Origin: JBOGJG01 sp050747825
GTDB taxonomy: Bacteria > Acidobacteriota > UBA6911 > RPQK01 > JBOGJG01
Direction: 5' to 3'
NCBI GenBank assembly: GCA_050747825.1
Contig: JBOGJG010000368.1
Coordinates: 1 to 13,674 of the forward strand
Length of the DNA stretch: 13,674 bases
Shown: positions 1 through 6,726 of the stretch, in pieces
Layout of the letters: the number at the start of each line of letters is the position of its first letter
Numbering within the stretch: the first letter of the stretch is position 1
Made by a program: the position numbers and the translations under genes
The notes under the pieces: generated by a model
What the model was told of the DNA's origin: nothing
The model's input: only the letters and a program-made list of their open reading frames with translations
Database searches by the model: none

Positions 1-34
1 CGAGGACCCGTCTGCGGCGTTGCGGCTCCTGGAC

Positions 35-72
35 GATGCAAGGGCATCGCCGGCGTCGCCGGGCCTTGCATC
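35..72. repeat. Nested GC-rich palindrome, REP-like
   Basis: Seen: GATGCAAGG (35-43) is exactly inverted as CCTTGCATC (64-72). Inside it, CCGGCG (50-55) and CGCCGG (57-62) form a second inverted pair around one base. The whole can fold as one hairpin with an internal bulge. It lies about 50 bases beyond the stop of the leftward GT2 operon. No T-run follows it in that gene's direction, so a classical intrinsic terminator is not shown. It may be a dispersed extragenic palindrome (inference). I see no gene in 1-123. Confidence 0.5.
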
Positions 73-123
73 CGAGCCCTCGGCGCCCCTAACACGACCC
101 CTCAGGACTTTTACCACAGGCTG

Positions 124-993
124 CTAACGGTCTGACCCCACCATCCCCCGCCAGCGGTTTAAGAAGCGCAGCAGGCGAATTGCGGTGATGACGGCCCGCG
201 ACTGTAAAGGCCCGGACTGGCTGCCGTAGTGCTTCCGATAGAAGATTTCCATTGCATTGTAATAGTGATGCGTGCTGGCCTTGACGCTCAGCGACGAGCT
301 GCGGCGCTTGTGATGGATCACCTCGGCTTCGGGGTAGTAATAAATCTTCCAGCCGTGCTGAAGGGCTCGATAGCAGAAGTCCAGATCCTCGCCGTATAGA
401 AAGAAGCGTTCGTCCAGAAGCCCGATGTCGCGGCCCAGCGCATCGCGAAAGAGAAGAAAAGAACCGGAGACCGCTTCCACTTCATGAATCTTGCGCTCAT
501 CCATGAAGCTGAGGTTATAGCGGGCCAACTTCGGGTTGCCGGGAAAAAGAAAACTGAGTCCCAGAAATCGGTAAAGTGCGGTCGAGGGCCGGGGGATGCT
601 GCGCCGGCAGGCAAGCTGCAGGGATCCATCCGGATTGTTGACGCGGCACCCCACAATGCCGATTTCCGGATGGCACTCGATAAAGCTGAGCGCCTTATCA
701 GCAGCGCCGTCCAGAACTTCGCAGTCCGGGTTCAGGAGCAGATAGTAACCGGCAGGATAAGCCTGCAAGCCCTGATTGCAGGCCCGGGCGAATCCCAGAT
801 TCGCCCGGTTCAGGATGAAATGGATTTGAGGATAGCGGCTTTTGAGGTCCGAAAAGTCCTGGTCATGGGAGCCATTATCCACGATGACCACCTGAAAGCC
901 GTCGATCTGTGTTTCAGCGTAAATGCTCCCTATACACTTCGAGAGGTACTCTCTCGAATTGTAATTGACGATCACGATCGTGAGCGAGTTCAT
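124..993 (-). CDS. GT2 family glycosyltransferase (WbbL/rhamnosyltransferase-like)
   Basis: This is a predicted cytoplasmic or membrane-associated inverting GT-A glycosyltransferase of 289 residues, close to the usual length for WbbL-like enzymes. Seen: an N-terminal nucleotide-binding start IVIVNYN (residues 6-12), VVIVDNGS (35-42), NLGFARACNQG, the DxD-equivalent NPD (88-90) in a LLLNPD strand, FLLYRxx-like acceptor-domain sequence, the catalytic-base motif GED (201-203) in FFLYGEDLDFCYR, and HH (227-228) after the YYPEAEV strand. The family transfers a sugar, often rhamnose, from a nucleotide sugar to a lipid-linked glycan; the actual sugar is not predictable here. The start at 993 is chosen because its ATG overlaps the TGA of the upstream GT2 gene (ATGA), a translational-coupling arrangement. 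A longer frame reaches 1134 but would lie inside the neighbour and adds non-family sequence. No strong Shine-Dalgarno is present; AAAGG lies about 13 bases upstream. It is the second gene of a leftward two-gene unit. Confidence 0.9.
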   Translation of the reverse strand: MNSLTIVIVNYNSREYLSKCIGSIYAETQIDGFQVVIVDNGSHDQDFSDLKSRYPQIHFILNRANLGFARACNQGLQAYPAGYYLLLNPDCEVLDGAADKALSFIECHPEIGIVGCRVNNPDGSLQLACRRSIPRPSTALYRFLGLSFLFPGNPKLARYNLSFMDERKIHEVEAVSGSFLLFRDALGRDIGLLDERFFLYGEDLDFCYRALQHGWKIYYYPEAEVIHHKRRSSSLSVKASTHHYYNAMEIFYRKHYGSQSGPLQSRAVITAIRLLRFLNRWRGMVGSDR

Positions 994-1961
994 GGAGAAA
1001 TCATGGCCTTTCGGCGATAGATGAACCAGTTTCGGTGCAGGAAACGCCGGAACTGACGGCAATTGAGCGTTCGAGTCTGCTGAATGGCTCGCCGCTTGCC
1101 CAGGATAAGCGGCAACTTCCTCACAAAATCCCATTTGCCCTGGAGGAAAGCTACTGAGCGACCCTTGCCCATAAAGAAAAAAAAGGAAAGCAGGTTGAAG
1201 ATCAGGCGCTCCGGGAGATAAAGGAGAAGCAGCGGGGTCGGCATATTTTTCCAGAAAACATACTCGGAATTCCTATGCCCGAAATAGACATAATTATGGC
1301 TGAAGGTCCGAATGCTGGCATTGACGTGATGGTAAACGATGGCATCCGGCACATACAGACAGCGGTGACCTCGCAGTCGGGCGCGCATGTTCAGATCGGC
1401 GTCCTCGTAAATTAAAAAGAAATCGGGATCGAATCCCCCCAGCGCCACCAGTAGAGAACGCCTGTAGAGTGCAGCCGCGGCGCAGGGACCAAACACCTCC
1501 CGGCCCGTCTGGTGATTCTCGGCCCGATCACCGTGGCCTAACTTGAAGGCCGAGCCAACAACAGCCATTCCATCGCCCGCGCTGTCAATCCGATCCGGCT
1601 CCAGAGCAAAGAGGATGCGGCAGGCCCAGAAATCCCAGGGTGGCAAGTCATGCTCGATCAGGAGCTCCAGCCATTTCAGATCGAGCACAACATCGTTATT
1701 CAGGATAGCGATCAGATCTCCCGAAGCCTCTTCCATCCCCCGGTTGCAACCGCCGGCGTATCCCAGGTTATCGTCGAGGGCGATCAGATTCACGGCCGGG
1801 AAGGTGGTGCGAATCACTTCCACGCTCCTGTCCGGGGAAGCATTATCAACCACGATCACCTGGTGCGGGCACTGAGACTGGCGCCAAACTGAATCCAGGC
1901 ATTTCTCGATGAACTTTTCACCGTTGTAATTCACAATTATGAAGGATACCCTGGCCGCCAC
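990..1961 (-). CDS. GT2 family glycosyltransferase with hydrophobic C-terminal region
   Basis: A GT-A, GT2 enzyme of 323 residues starting at GTG. Seen: FIIVNYNG (7-14), VIVVDNASPDRS (35-46), NLGYAGGCNRG (65-75), the metal/nucleotide motif NND (88-90) in ILNND, GGFDPDFFLIYEDADLN with the catalytic-base pair ED (186-187), and YHH (210-212). After the catalytic domain comes KNMPTPLLLLYLP and a hydrophobic stretch (about 241-264). A basic tail then follows with KRRAIQ (289-294). The same tail layout is found in the GT2 at 11954-12985, so the two are probably paralogues. The family transfers one sugar to a growing lipid-linked glycan on the cytoplasmic face; donor and acceptor are unknown. It is the first gene of a leftward pair and overlaps the next gene by four bases. 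An exact TATAAT ends seven bases before the GTG, so the message may be leaderless. No Shine-Dalgarno is visible, which fits that. Confidence 0.9.
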   Translation of the reverse strand: MAARVSFIIVNYNGEKFIEKCLDSVWRQSQCPHQVIVVDNASPDRSVEVIRTTFPAVNLIALDDNLGYAGGCNRGMEEASGDLIAILNNDVVLDLKWLELLIEHDLPPWDFWACRILFALEPDRIDSAGDGMAVVGSAFKLGHGDRAENHQTGREVFGPCAAAALYRRSLLVALGGFDPDFFLIYEDADLNMRARLRGHRCLYVPDAIVYHHVNASIRTFSHNYVYFGHRNSEYVFWKNMPTPLLLLYLPERLIFNLLSFFFFMGKGRSVAFLQGKWDFVRKLPLILGKRRAIQQTRTLNCRQFRRFLHRNWFIYRRKAMISP

Positions 1962-1968
1962 GGGGTGT

Positions 1969-1974
1969 ATTATA
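1969..1974 (-). promoter_or_regulatory. Putative -10 box of leftward GT2 operon
   Basis: Read on the minus strand, 1974-1969 is an exact TATAAT. No recognisable -35 hexamer is found 16-18 bases upstream, where the octamer repeat begins. Only seven bases separate the box from the GTG start at 1961. Transcription would therefore begin at or one base before the start codon. This is inferred from a single hexamer and is not proven. Confidence 0.4.
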
Positions 1975-2079
1975 GTTCTTTGGTTCTTTGGTTCCTTAGT
2001 GCTTTGGCCCTTTTTTGCAACTGAGCCAGATCGAACTAAGAACTAAAGAACCCAGGAACTAAAGAACCAAAGAACTAAC
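1974..2079. repeat. Inverted arrays of 8-base repeats between divergent genes
   Basis: Seen: four tandem octamers on the left (TTCTTTGG at 1976 and 1984, TTCCTTAG at 1992, TGCTTTGG at 2000). About six reverse-complement units lie on the right, starting near 2033, 2040, 2048, 2056, 2064 and 2072, of the type GAACYAAA. A 25-base centre (2008-2032, containing CCC and a six-T run) separates them. The arms of roughly 37 bases can pair with several mismatches, many of which would be G-U in RNA. The right array reaches to within four bases of the ATG at 2084. The function is unknown. It could be a regulator-binding region for the two divergent units, a structured RNA, or an expanding simple repeat. 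Confidence 0.75.
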
Positions 2080-2083
2080 GACC

Positions 2084-3526
2084 ATGAAAGACCAACTGGC
2101 AGTTAAGCGCTTGGGCGAGGCGCTCCCCAGGGCCCGAAGCCGCAAGGCCGCTCAGTCGGTATTTGGGAATCGCGCTTTTCTGGTGGCGGTCGACCTTGCC
2201 CTGGGCGTGATCGCCTACCTGACTGCCTGGGTGATCCGAACCTCACTGCCTTTGCCCTATACGCAGGACCTCATTGCTCCGGAACAGTGGGTCCTGGTCG
2301 GCGACCCGTGGCTGGTTTTGGTCCTTACGCAGGTTTTCTTCCTTTATATATTTGGACTCTATGACGACCTCAGGCTCACCCGCTACCGCGAAATCGTCAC
2401 TTTTATCTTTGTAGTGTGCTTGATGCAGATGATTTCCGTGACCTCGCTCTTTTATTTCAGCAATGAGGTCTTTCCGAGAAGCGTCATCCTCGTGTTTGAT
2501 CTGGTGAACTTCGCCTTCTTGAGCATCTGGCGTATTTATGTGAAGACCCGGCTCAAGTCGCGTGTCCTGCGTGTGCTGATCGTGGGACAACGGCCCGCCG
2601 CGGTCGGCGACATCATTAGTGAAATCGAAAAGAGTCCCTGGATGGGACTAAAGGTTGTGGGACTGGCCGTCAACAGGCCTCTGGAAAACGGCTCCTCCCG
2701 ATATCCGATCCTGGGCGATTTGGAGGAGATTCGGGACATCATCGTTCGGCACGACATAGAGGAGATCATCTTTGCTTCCGAGCCTTCCTGGAAAGACCGG
2801 GTGCTCACTTCTCTGAGCAAGCTCCAGGTGGAAAATTCTGTGCAAATTGCCATTCTTCCTTCGGTGTATGAACTGGCCATAGGAAAGCTCCGGCACATCA
2901 ATATCCACGATACTCCTCTGATCCAGGTGCAGAGGAACCCCAACGAGCCTTTTGAGAGATTCATGAAGAGGGCCCTCGATCTGAGTCTTTCCAGTGTCGC
3001 GCTGCTCCTGTTGACTCCTCTTTTGCTGATCCTGGCCGTTCTGATTAAGATCCTTTCTCCAGGGCCTGTTTTCTATCTGCAGGAACGGGTCGGTTATGGC
3101 GCGAGGTCTTTCCCTTTGATCAAATTTCGTACCATGATTCCTGACGCGGAAGTCAATCTGGGAGAGACTTATGCGTCAGTTGGTGATCCCCGCGTGACCC
3201 GCATCGGAAGAGTCCTGAGGCGTTTCAGGATTGACGAGCTTCCACAGCTCCTGAACGTGCTGAAGGGGGACATGAGTTTTGTAGGACCGCGGCCGGAGCG
3301 GCCTCTATTCGTGGAGAAATTCGAAAGCGAGATCGCCGGCTACGGCGAGCGCCACAAGGTAAAGCCTGGGATCACCGGCCTGGCCCAGGTTCGCAGCTAT
3401 TACCACACGGCAGCCGAAAACAAGCTCAAATACGACCTTGCCTATATTTACAACTACAGCTTTTCACTCGATCTTCTGATCCTGCTGGAGACTATTAAGG
3501 TGGTGTTAATTCGAAGGGGAAGCTGA
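2084..3526 (+). CDS. Polyprenyl-phosphate sugar-1-phosphate transferase (WcaJ/polyPGT family)
   Basis: This is a 480-residue initiating phosphoglycosyltransferase, which moves a sugar-1-phosphate from a UDP-sugar to undecaprenyl phosphate at the inner membrane and so starts the repeat unit. Seen: four N-terminal membrane segments (about 32-52, 75-93, 105-125, 133-152) and a Rossmann/CoA-binding-like domain (about 161-260, starting VLIVGQRPA). A fifth hydrophobic segment follows (about 300-322, TPLLLILAVLIK), then the bacterial sugar transferase domain. That domain carries QERVG (333-337), KFRTM (347-351), DELPQL (384-389), VGPRPERP (400-407) and KPGITGLAQV (427-436). The DE pair at 384-385 matches the catalytic Asp-Glu dyad described for PglC-type enzymes. 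Length and layout are typical of the family; UDP-glucose or UDP-galactose is the commonest donor but is not proven here. No Shine-Dalgarno precedes the ATG, which abuts the octamer array. Only a poor promoter candidate is visible (TTGCAA 2015-2020, TAAGAA 2037-2042). It is transcribed alone and ends at a convergent hairpin. Confidence 0.95.
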   Translation: MKDQLAVKRLGEALPRARSRKAAQSVFGNRAFLVAVDLALGVIAYLTAWVIRTSLPLPYTQDLIAPEQWVLVGDPWLVLVLTQVFFLYIFGLYDDLRLTRYREIVTFIFVVCLMQMISVTSLFYFSNEVFPRSVILVFDLVNFAFLSIWRIYVKTRLKSRVLRVLIVGQRPAAVGDIISEIEKSPWMGLKVVGLAVNRPLENGSSRYPILGDLEEIRDIIVRHDIEEIIFASEPSWKDRVLTSLSKLQVENSVQIAILPSVYELAIGKLRHINIHDTPLIQVQRNPNEPFERFMKRALDLSLSSVALLLLTPLLLILAVLIKILSPGPVFYLQERVGYGARSFPLIKFRTMIPDAEVNLGETYASVGDPRVTRIGRVLRRFRIDELPQLLNVLKGDMSFVGPRPERPLFVEKFESEIAGYGERHKVKPGITGLAQVRSYYHTAAENKLKYDLAYIYNYSFSLDLLILLETIKVVLIRRGS

Positions 3527-3532
3527 GTTGGG

Positions 3533-3590
3533 GCCACGGAGTGCACGGATTATCACGGATGAATCCGCGTCAATCCGTGCACTCCGTGGC
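3533..3590. terminator. Long inverted repeat, probable bidirectional terminator
   Basis: Seen: a perfect 19-base inverted pair (3533-3551 with 3572-3590), with a smaller nested hairpin CGGA-TGAA-TCCG (3556-3567) in the loop. The phrase CACGGA occurs three times in it (3536, 3545 with following T, 3554) and its complement TCCGTG twice, so the element has repeat-phrase character. It sits between the convergent sugar transferase (ends 3526) and epimerase (ends 3553), where a shared terminator is expected. There is no long T-tract. The right arm and loop are also translated as the epimerase C-terminus. Terminator function is inferred. Confidence 0.6.
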
Positions 3591-4551
3591 TGGAGCTTTG
3601 GTGGAATTCGACAACGCTCTCGATAATCTCGTCTAGCGTTCTAGTCGGACGGTATCCGATGGCTTTTCCGATCTTGGAGATATCGGGCACGCGCCGCAAC
3701 ATATCTTCGAAACCTTCTTCGTAGGCCTTCTCGTAGGGCACCAGCTTGATTGGCGAGTCGCTCTGGCTGATCTCCTTCACCCGTTCCGCCAGGGCCATCA
3801 TAGTGATTTCTTCGTCCGATCCGATATTAAATACCTGCCCGACCGCCTGCTCGCTTTGAGACAACTTGTATAGAGCGTCTATCACGTCTGAGACGTGGGT
3901 GAAGCAGCGCGACTGCGTGCCGTCTCCGAAGACGGTGATCGGGACCCCCGCCAGAGCCTGTTTCACAAAAGAGGGCAAGACCATGCCGTATTGGCTGGTT
4001 TGACGGGGTCCGACCGTATTAAAGAGCCGCACGACAACCACTGGAAGCTTCTTCTCGCGCCAATAGGCGAGGCTGAGGAATTCATCGATGGCCTTGCTGC
4101 AGGCATAGCTCCAGCGGCCTTTGAACGTGGGGCCGAGCACGAGATCATCGCCCTCAGAGAAGGGGATCTTGTTGGCCTTGCCGTAGACCTCGGAAGTCGA
4201 AGCGAGAACGACCTTCTTTTTCTTTTTATTGGCCAGCTCCAGAATGACCTCAGTTCCTTTAATGTTAGTCTCAATCGTCCTTACGGGACTTTCCACGATC
4301 AGCTTCACACCTACGGCGGCGGCCAGGTGAAAGATCAGATCGCAGCGGTCGATCAATTCGGCTGTCAAAGGCACGTCCATGATCGTGCCGATGGTGTAGT
4401 GAAACCGCGGCTCGGTCTTCAGGTGAATGATATTTTCGAAGCTGCCCGTAGAAAGATCATCGATCACAAAGACGTCATGGCCGCGTTTCAGGAGGTATTC
4501 GGAGAGATGCGAGCCGACGAAGCCGGCTCCGCCGGTGATAAGTGCTTTCAT
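3553..4551 (-). CDS. NAD-dependent sugar-nucleotide epimerase/dehydratase (extended SDR)
   Basis: A cytoplasmic extended short-chain dehydrogenase of 332 residues, acting on a nucleoside-diphosphate sugar. Seen: the Rossmann dinucleotide motif TGGAGFVGSH (6-15), an acidic pair at the end of strand 2 (D31, D32) that favours NAD over NADP, HLAAAVGV (75-82), STSEVYG (118-124), and the catalytic YxxxK as Y149 and K153 in WSYACSKAIDE. NTVGPRQ (178-184) and FGDGTQSRCFTHVSDV (208-223), which contact the sugar nucleotide in the family, are also present. Members include UDP-glucose 4-epimerase, UDP-glucuronate epimerase and decarboxylase; I cannot choose between them. With ugd in the same cluster, a UDP-glucuronate substrate is possible (inference). 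Residues from about 321 to the stop are encoded by the inverted repeat at 3533-3590, so the last eleven or so residues are probably not conserved. AGGA lies nine bases before the ATG. It is divergent from the GT2 at 4605 and convergent with the sugar transferase. Confidence 0.9.
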   Translation of the reverse strand: MKALITGGAGFVGSHLSEYLLKRGHDVFVIDDLSTGSFENIIHLKTEPRFHYTIGTIMDVPLTAELIDRCDLIFHLAAAVGVKLIVESPVRTIETNIKGTEVILELANKKKKKVVLASTSEVYGKANKIPFSEGDDLVLGPTFKGRWSYACSKAIDEFLSLAYWREKKLPVVVVRLFNTVGPRQTSQYGMVLPSFVKQALAGVPITVFGDGTQSRCFTHVSDVIDALYKLSQSEQAVGQVFNIGSDEEITMMALAERVKEISQSDSPIKLVPYEKAYEEGFEDMLRRVPDISKIGKAIGYRPTRTLDEIIESVVEFHQSSSHGVHGLTRIHP

Positions 4552-4582
4552 GTCCTGGAGTCCTAAATTTGATACATATTGG

Positions 4583-4588
4583 TATAAT
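4583..4588 (+). promoter_or_regulatory. Putative extended -10 promoter of the main rightward operon
   Basis: An exact TATAAT is preceded by TGG, giving an extended -10 (TGnTATAAT, 4580-4588). No good -35 lies 16-18 bases upstream, which extended -10 promoters can do without. Transcription would start near 4595, leaving about ten bases before the ATG at 4605. The 53 bases between this gene and the divergent epimerase also have to carry the epimerase promoter, which I cannot place. Confidence 0.5.
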
Positions 4589-4604
4589 GCAAAGGCCTGA
4601 GGCG

Positions 4605-5591
4605 ATGAAGAGCATATCCATAGTTATCCCTTTGTACAACGAAAAAGAGTCTCTTCCTGAACTCTATGAGGGGTTAACACGAGAGCTTACCACTCGTGGA
4701 GGCGATTTCGAGATTATCTTCGTCGATGACGGAAGTGTCGATGGATCTTTTCCCGTGCTGCAAAGCTTGCAGCAGAAAGACCCTCGGATCAAGATCATCC
4801 GCTTCCGGAGAAACTTCGGGAAATCGTCGGCTCTTTCGGCCGGCTTTCGGCTGGCTTCCGGAGACTTTATCGTCACCATGGATGCCGACTTGCAGGATCG
4901 TCCCTCGGAGATCCACAAACTGCTGGCCAAGCTGGATGAAGGATGCGATCTGGTGTCCGGCTGGAAGCAGCAGCGCCAGGACCCGGTTCTGAAAAGAATC
5001 ACATCGCGCCTCTTCAACTTTGTTACTTCTTTTTTGACCGGTGTTCCGCTCCACGATATCAACTGTGGCTTCAAGGCCTACCGCCGCCGGGTGATCGAAG
5101 AGATCAAGGTGTACGGGGAGATGCACCGCTATATACCCGTGCTGGCCAGCTATCGCGGATTTCGAGTGGATGAGATTCATGTCGAGCACCGGGCTCGAGC
5201 CTACGGGAAAAGCAAGTACGGTCCGGCCCGATTTCTGGGCGGATTCTTCGATTTGCTCACCGTGATTATGCTAACCCGCTATAACAGCAAACCTTTGCAC
5301 ATCTTCGGTATTCTGGGGCTGATCCTGCTGAGCGTCGGATCGCTGATCGAGGTCTACCTGACCATCGGCTGGTGCATAGCCCAGTTTTCCGGTGGAGGCG
5401 CGGGAATGTGGATTGAAGATCGTCCCGCCTTCATGCTGGGTATCCTCCTGATCATCATTGGAGTTCAGTTCATCTTCTTTGGCCTGCTGGCGGAAATGAT
5501 CGCCTACTCCACGCGCCGGGAAGAGGATTATGCCATTCAGGACATGGCTGTGATCGAGACGGAAAGGTTCAAACGGGCAGTTGACCGATGA
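4605..5591 (+). CDS. Membrane-anchored polyprenyl-phosphate glycosyltransferase (DPM1/GtrB/ArnC-like GT2)
   Basis: A 328-residue GT2 enzyme expected to transfer a sugar from a nucleotide sugar to polyprenyl phosphate at the cytoplasmic face of the inner membrane. Seen: SIVIPLYNE (5-13), FVDDGSVDGS (39-48), NFGKSSALSAGF (70-81), the metal-binding DAD (93-95) followed by LQD (96-98), NCGFKAYR (153-160), MHRYIPVL (173-180) and RAYGKSKYG (198-206), which are typical of GtrB/DPM1-like synthases. Two C-terminal membrane segments follow (about 232-255 and 276-299), then a short charged tail. The length matches GtrB/ArnC-type enzymes. The start at 4605 is preferred over upstream ATGs at 4587 and 4542: the first lies inside the TATAAT box, and family sequence begins at MKSISIVIP. 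GAGG (4599-4602) is very close to the ATG; AAAGG (4591-4595) has better spacing. It is first in a rightward operon and its TGA overlaps the next ATG. The sugar is unknown. Confidence 0.92.
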   Translation: MKSISIVIPLYNEKESLPELYEGLTRELTTRGGDFEIIFVDDGSVDGSFPVLQSLQQKDPRIKIIRFRRNFGKSSALSAGFRLASGDFIVTMDADLQDRPSEIHKLLAKLDEGCDLVSGWKQQRQDPVLKRITSRLFNFVTSFLTGVPLHDINCGFKAYRRRVIEEIKVYGEMHRYIPVLASYRGFRVDEIHVEHRARAYGKSKYGPARFLGGFFDLLTVIMLTRYNSKPLHIFGILGLILLSVGSLIEVYLTIGWCIAQFSGGGAGMWIEDRPAFMLGILLIIIGVQFIFFGLLAEMIAYSTRREEDYAIQDMAVIETERFKRAVDR

Positions 5592-6721
5592 GGTTTGCCT
5601 TGGTTGGGCCTGGCTATCCCTTTCGGGGTGGAATCGCTCAATATACGACTGCTCTTTATAAGTCGCTCCAGGAGCAGGGCCATGAGCCCCTGCTGATTTC
5701 TTTCAGGCGCCAGTATCCCGCATTTCTCTTTCCCGGCAAGACTCAGCACGACTCGAGCCGAGACGGCTTCATTTCGCCCGCCCAGGCCCTGCTGGATCCC
5801 CTCTATCCGCCCAGCTGGATTCAGGCCGCAGAGCGGCTGATTGCGCATCAACCGGCCGCTGTAATTTTCCAGTGGTGGCAGCCCCTTTTCGGGCCGGCTT
5901 ACTCGTCAGTGATAGGGCGGCTCAAGGACAGGTCAAATGCCGCGATCATTTTCCTGTGCCACAATGTCTATCCTCACGAACGCCTGCGCGTGCCCGGCCT
6001 GTCGCTGCTGGAGAGAAAGCTGATCGGGAGTGCCTTCAAAAAGGCAGAGGCTTTTTTGGTCCATTCCGAGAAGATGTCCATACAGGTTCGGAAATTCAAT
6101 TCCAAAGCTCCCATAAGGCGCATATATCATCCCGTCTATGCTTTCTACAGCCAGTGGGATTCCCCGCAAGAAAGAACTGATCGGACGCCCAGCATTCTCT
6201 TCTTTGGAAATATTCGAAAGTACAAGGGACTGGCTGTTTTGCTCGAGGCTATGGCTCTGGTCAGGCAGAGCATGGACGTTCGACTCACGGTTGCAGGGGA
6301 GTTTTACGTCGATGCCGCACCCTACAAACGAATGGCAAAAGACCTCAAGATCAGTGATCGGATCGACTGGCGTGATCGCTACATTGCCAACGAGGAGGTG
6401 CCGGTCCTCTTTCGGCAGTCTGATCTGGTCGTGTTGCCCTATTTGAGCGCCACGCAGAGCGGCGTGGTCCCGCTGGCTTATCACTTTGATGTGCCAGTGA
6501 TCACGAGTGACGTGGGAGGACTATCCGAAGTAGTCCTGGACGGAAGGACTGGCTATCTGTTTCCGCCAGGCCAGGCTGGACCCCTGGCTGAAAGAATCCT
6601 TCGTTTTTTCCGGGAAGAAAAAGGACCGGAATTCCAGGAGCAGATCCGTTGTTTCAAGAAAGACTTAAGCTGGCAGCAGGTCACTGATAAGATTCTCGGG
6701 CTTGTGGGATCTGAGCTGTAG
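5588..6721 (+). CDS. GT4 family glycosyltransferase (GT-B fold)
   Basis: A 377-residue retaining GT-B glycosyltransferase of the GT4 type, probably peripheral to the cytoplasmic membrane. Seen: an N-terminal acceptor domain with a glycine-rich first loop, GPGYPFRGGIAQYT (7-20), then CHNVYPHE (124-131) and ERKLIGSAFKKAEAFLVHSE (142-161). The nucleotide-sugar domain starts ILFFGNIRKYKGLAVLLEA (203-221). It continues with ADLVVLPY-like SDLVVLPYLSATQSG (278-292) and PVITSDVGGLSEVV (303-316). The usual EX7E signature does not appear. At the aligned place the sequence is TQSGVVPLAY, which I recall as a variant seen in a bacterial subgroup of the family. The gene follows the GT2 at 4605 with a four-base ATGA overlap, so the two are probably translated together and act in one pathway. 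Donor and linkage cannot be read from the sequence. Confidence 0.9.
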   Translation: MRFALVGPGYPFRGGIAQYTTALYKSLQEQGHEPLLISFRRQYPAFLFPGKTQHDSSRDGFISPAQALLDPLYPPSWIQAAERLIAHQPAAVIFQWWQPLFGPAYSSVIGRLKDRSNAAIIFLCHNVYPHERLRVPGLSLLERKLIGSAFKKAEAFLVHSEKMSIQVRKFNSKAPIRRIYHPVYAFYSQWDSPQERTDRTPSILFFGNIRKYKGLAVLLEAMALVRQSMDVRLTVAGEFYVDAAPYKRMAKDLKISDRIDWRDRYIANEEVPVLFRQSDLVVLPYLSATQSGVVPLAYHFDVPVITSDVGGLSEVVLDGRTGYLFPPGQAGPLAERILRFFREEKGPEFQEQIRCFKKDLSWQQVTDKILGLVGSEL

Positions 6722-6726
6722 GAAGC

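Noticed and set aside
973..982. 10-base palindrome CACGATCGTG
   Set aside because: It encodes the conserved IVIVNY start of the GT2 protein, so the bases are explained by coding; short palindromes are frequent by chance.
484..1020. Rightward 178-codon open frame
   Set aside because: It is antisense to the GT2 gene at 124-993. Its sequence has no recognisable family features and no ribosome site, so it is a codon-bias shadow.
994..1134. N-terminal extension of the leftward GT2 (open frame starts at 1134)
   Set aside because: It lies wholly inside the upstream GT2 gene, has no family similarity, and the ATG at 993 forms an ATGA overlap directly before the conserved IVIVNYN strand.
1974..2079. 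CRISPR array as explanation of the repeats
   Set aside because: The units are 8 bases with no spacers between them and lie in inverted arms; there is no cas gene nearby.
3895..4566. Rightward 223-codon open frame opposite the epimerase
   Set aside because: It is antisense to a clear extended SDR gene with all its motifs, and its translation is charged, low in structure and unlike any family.
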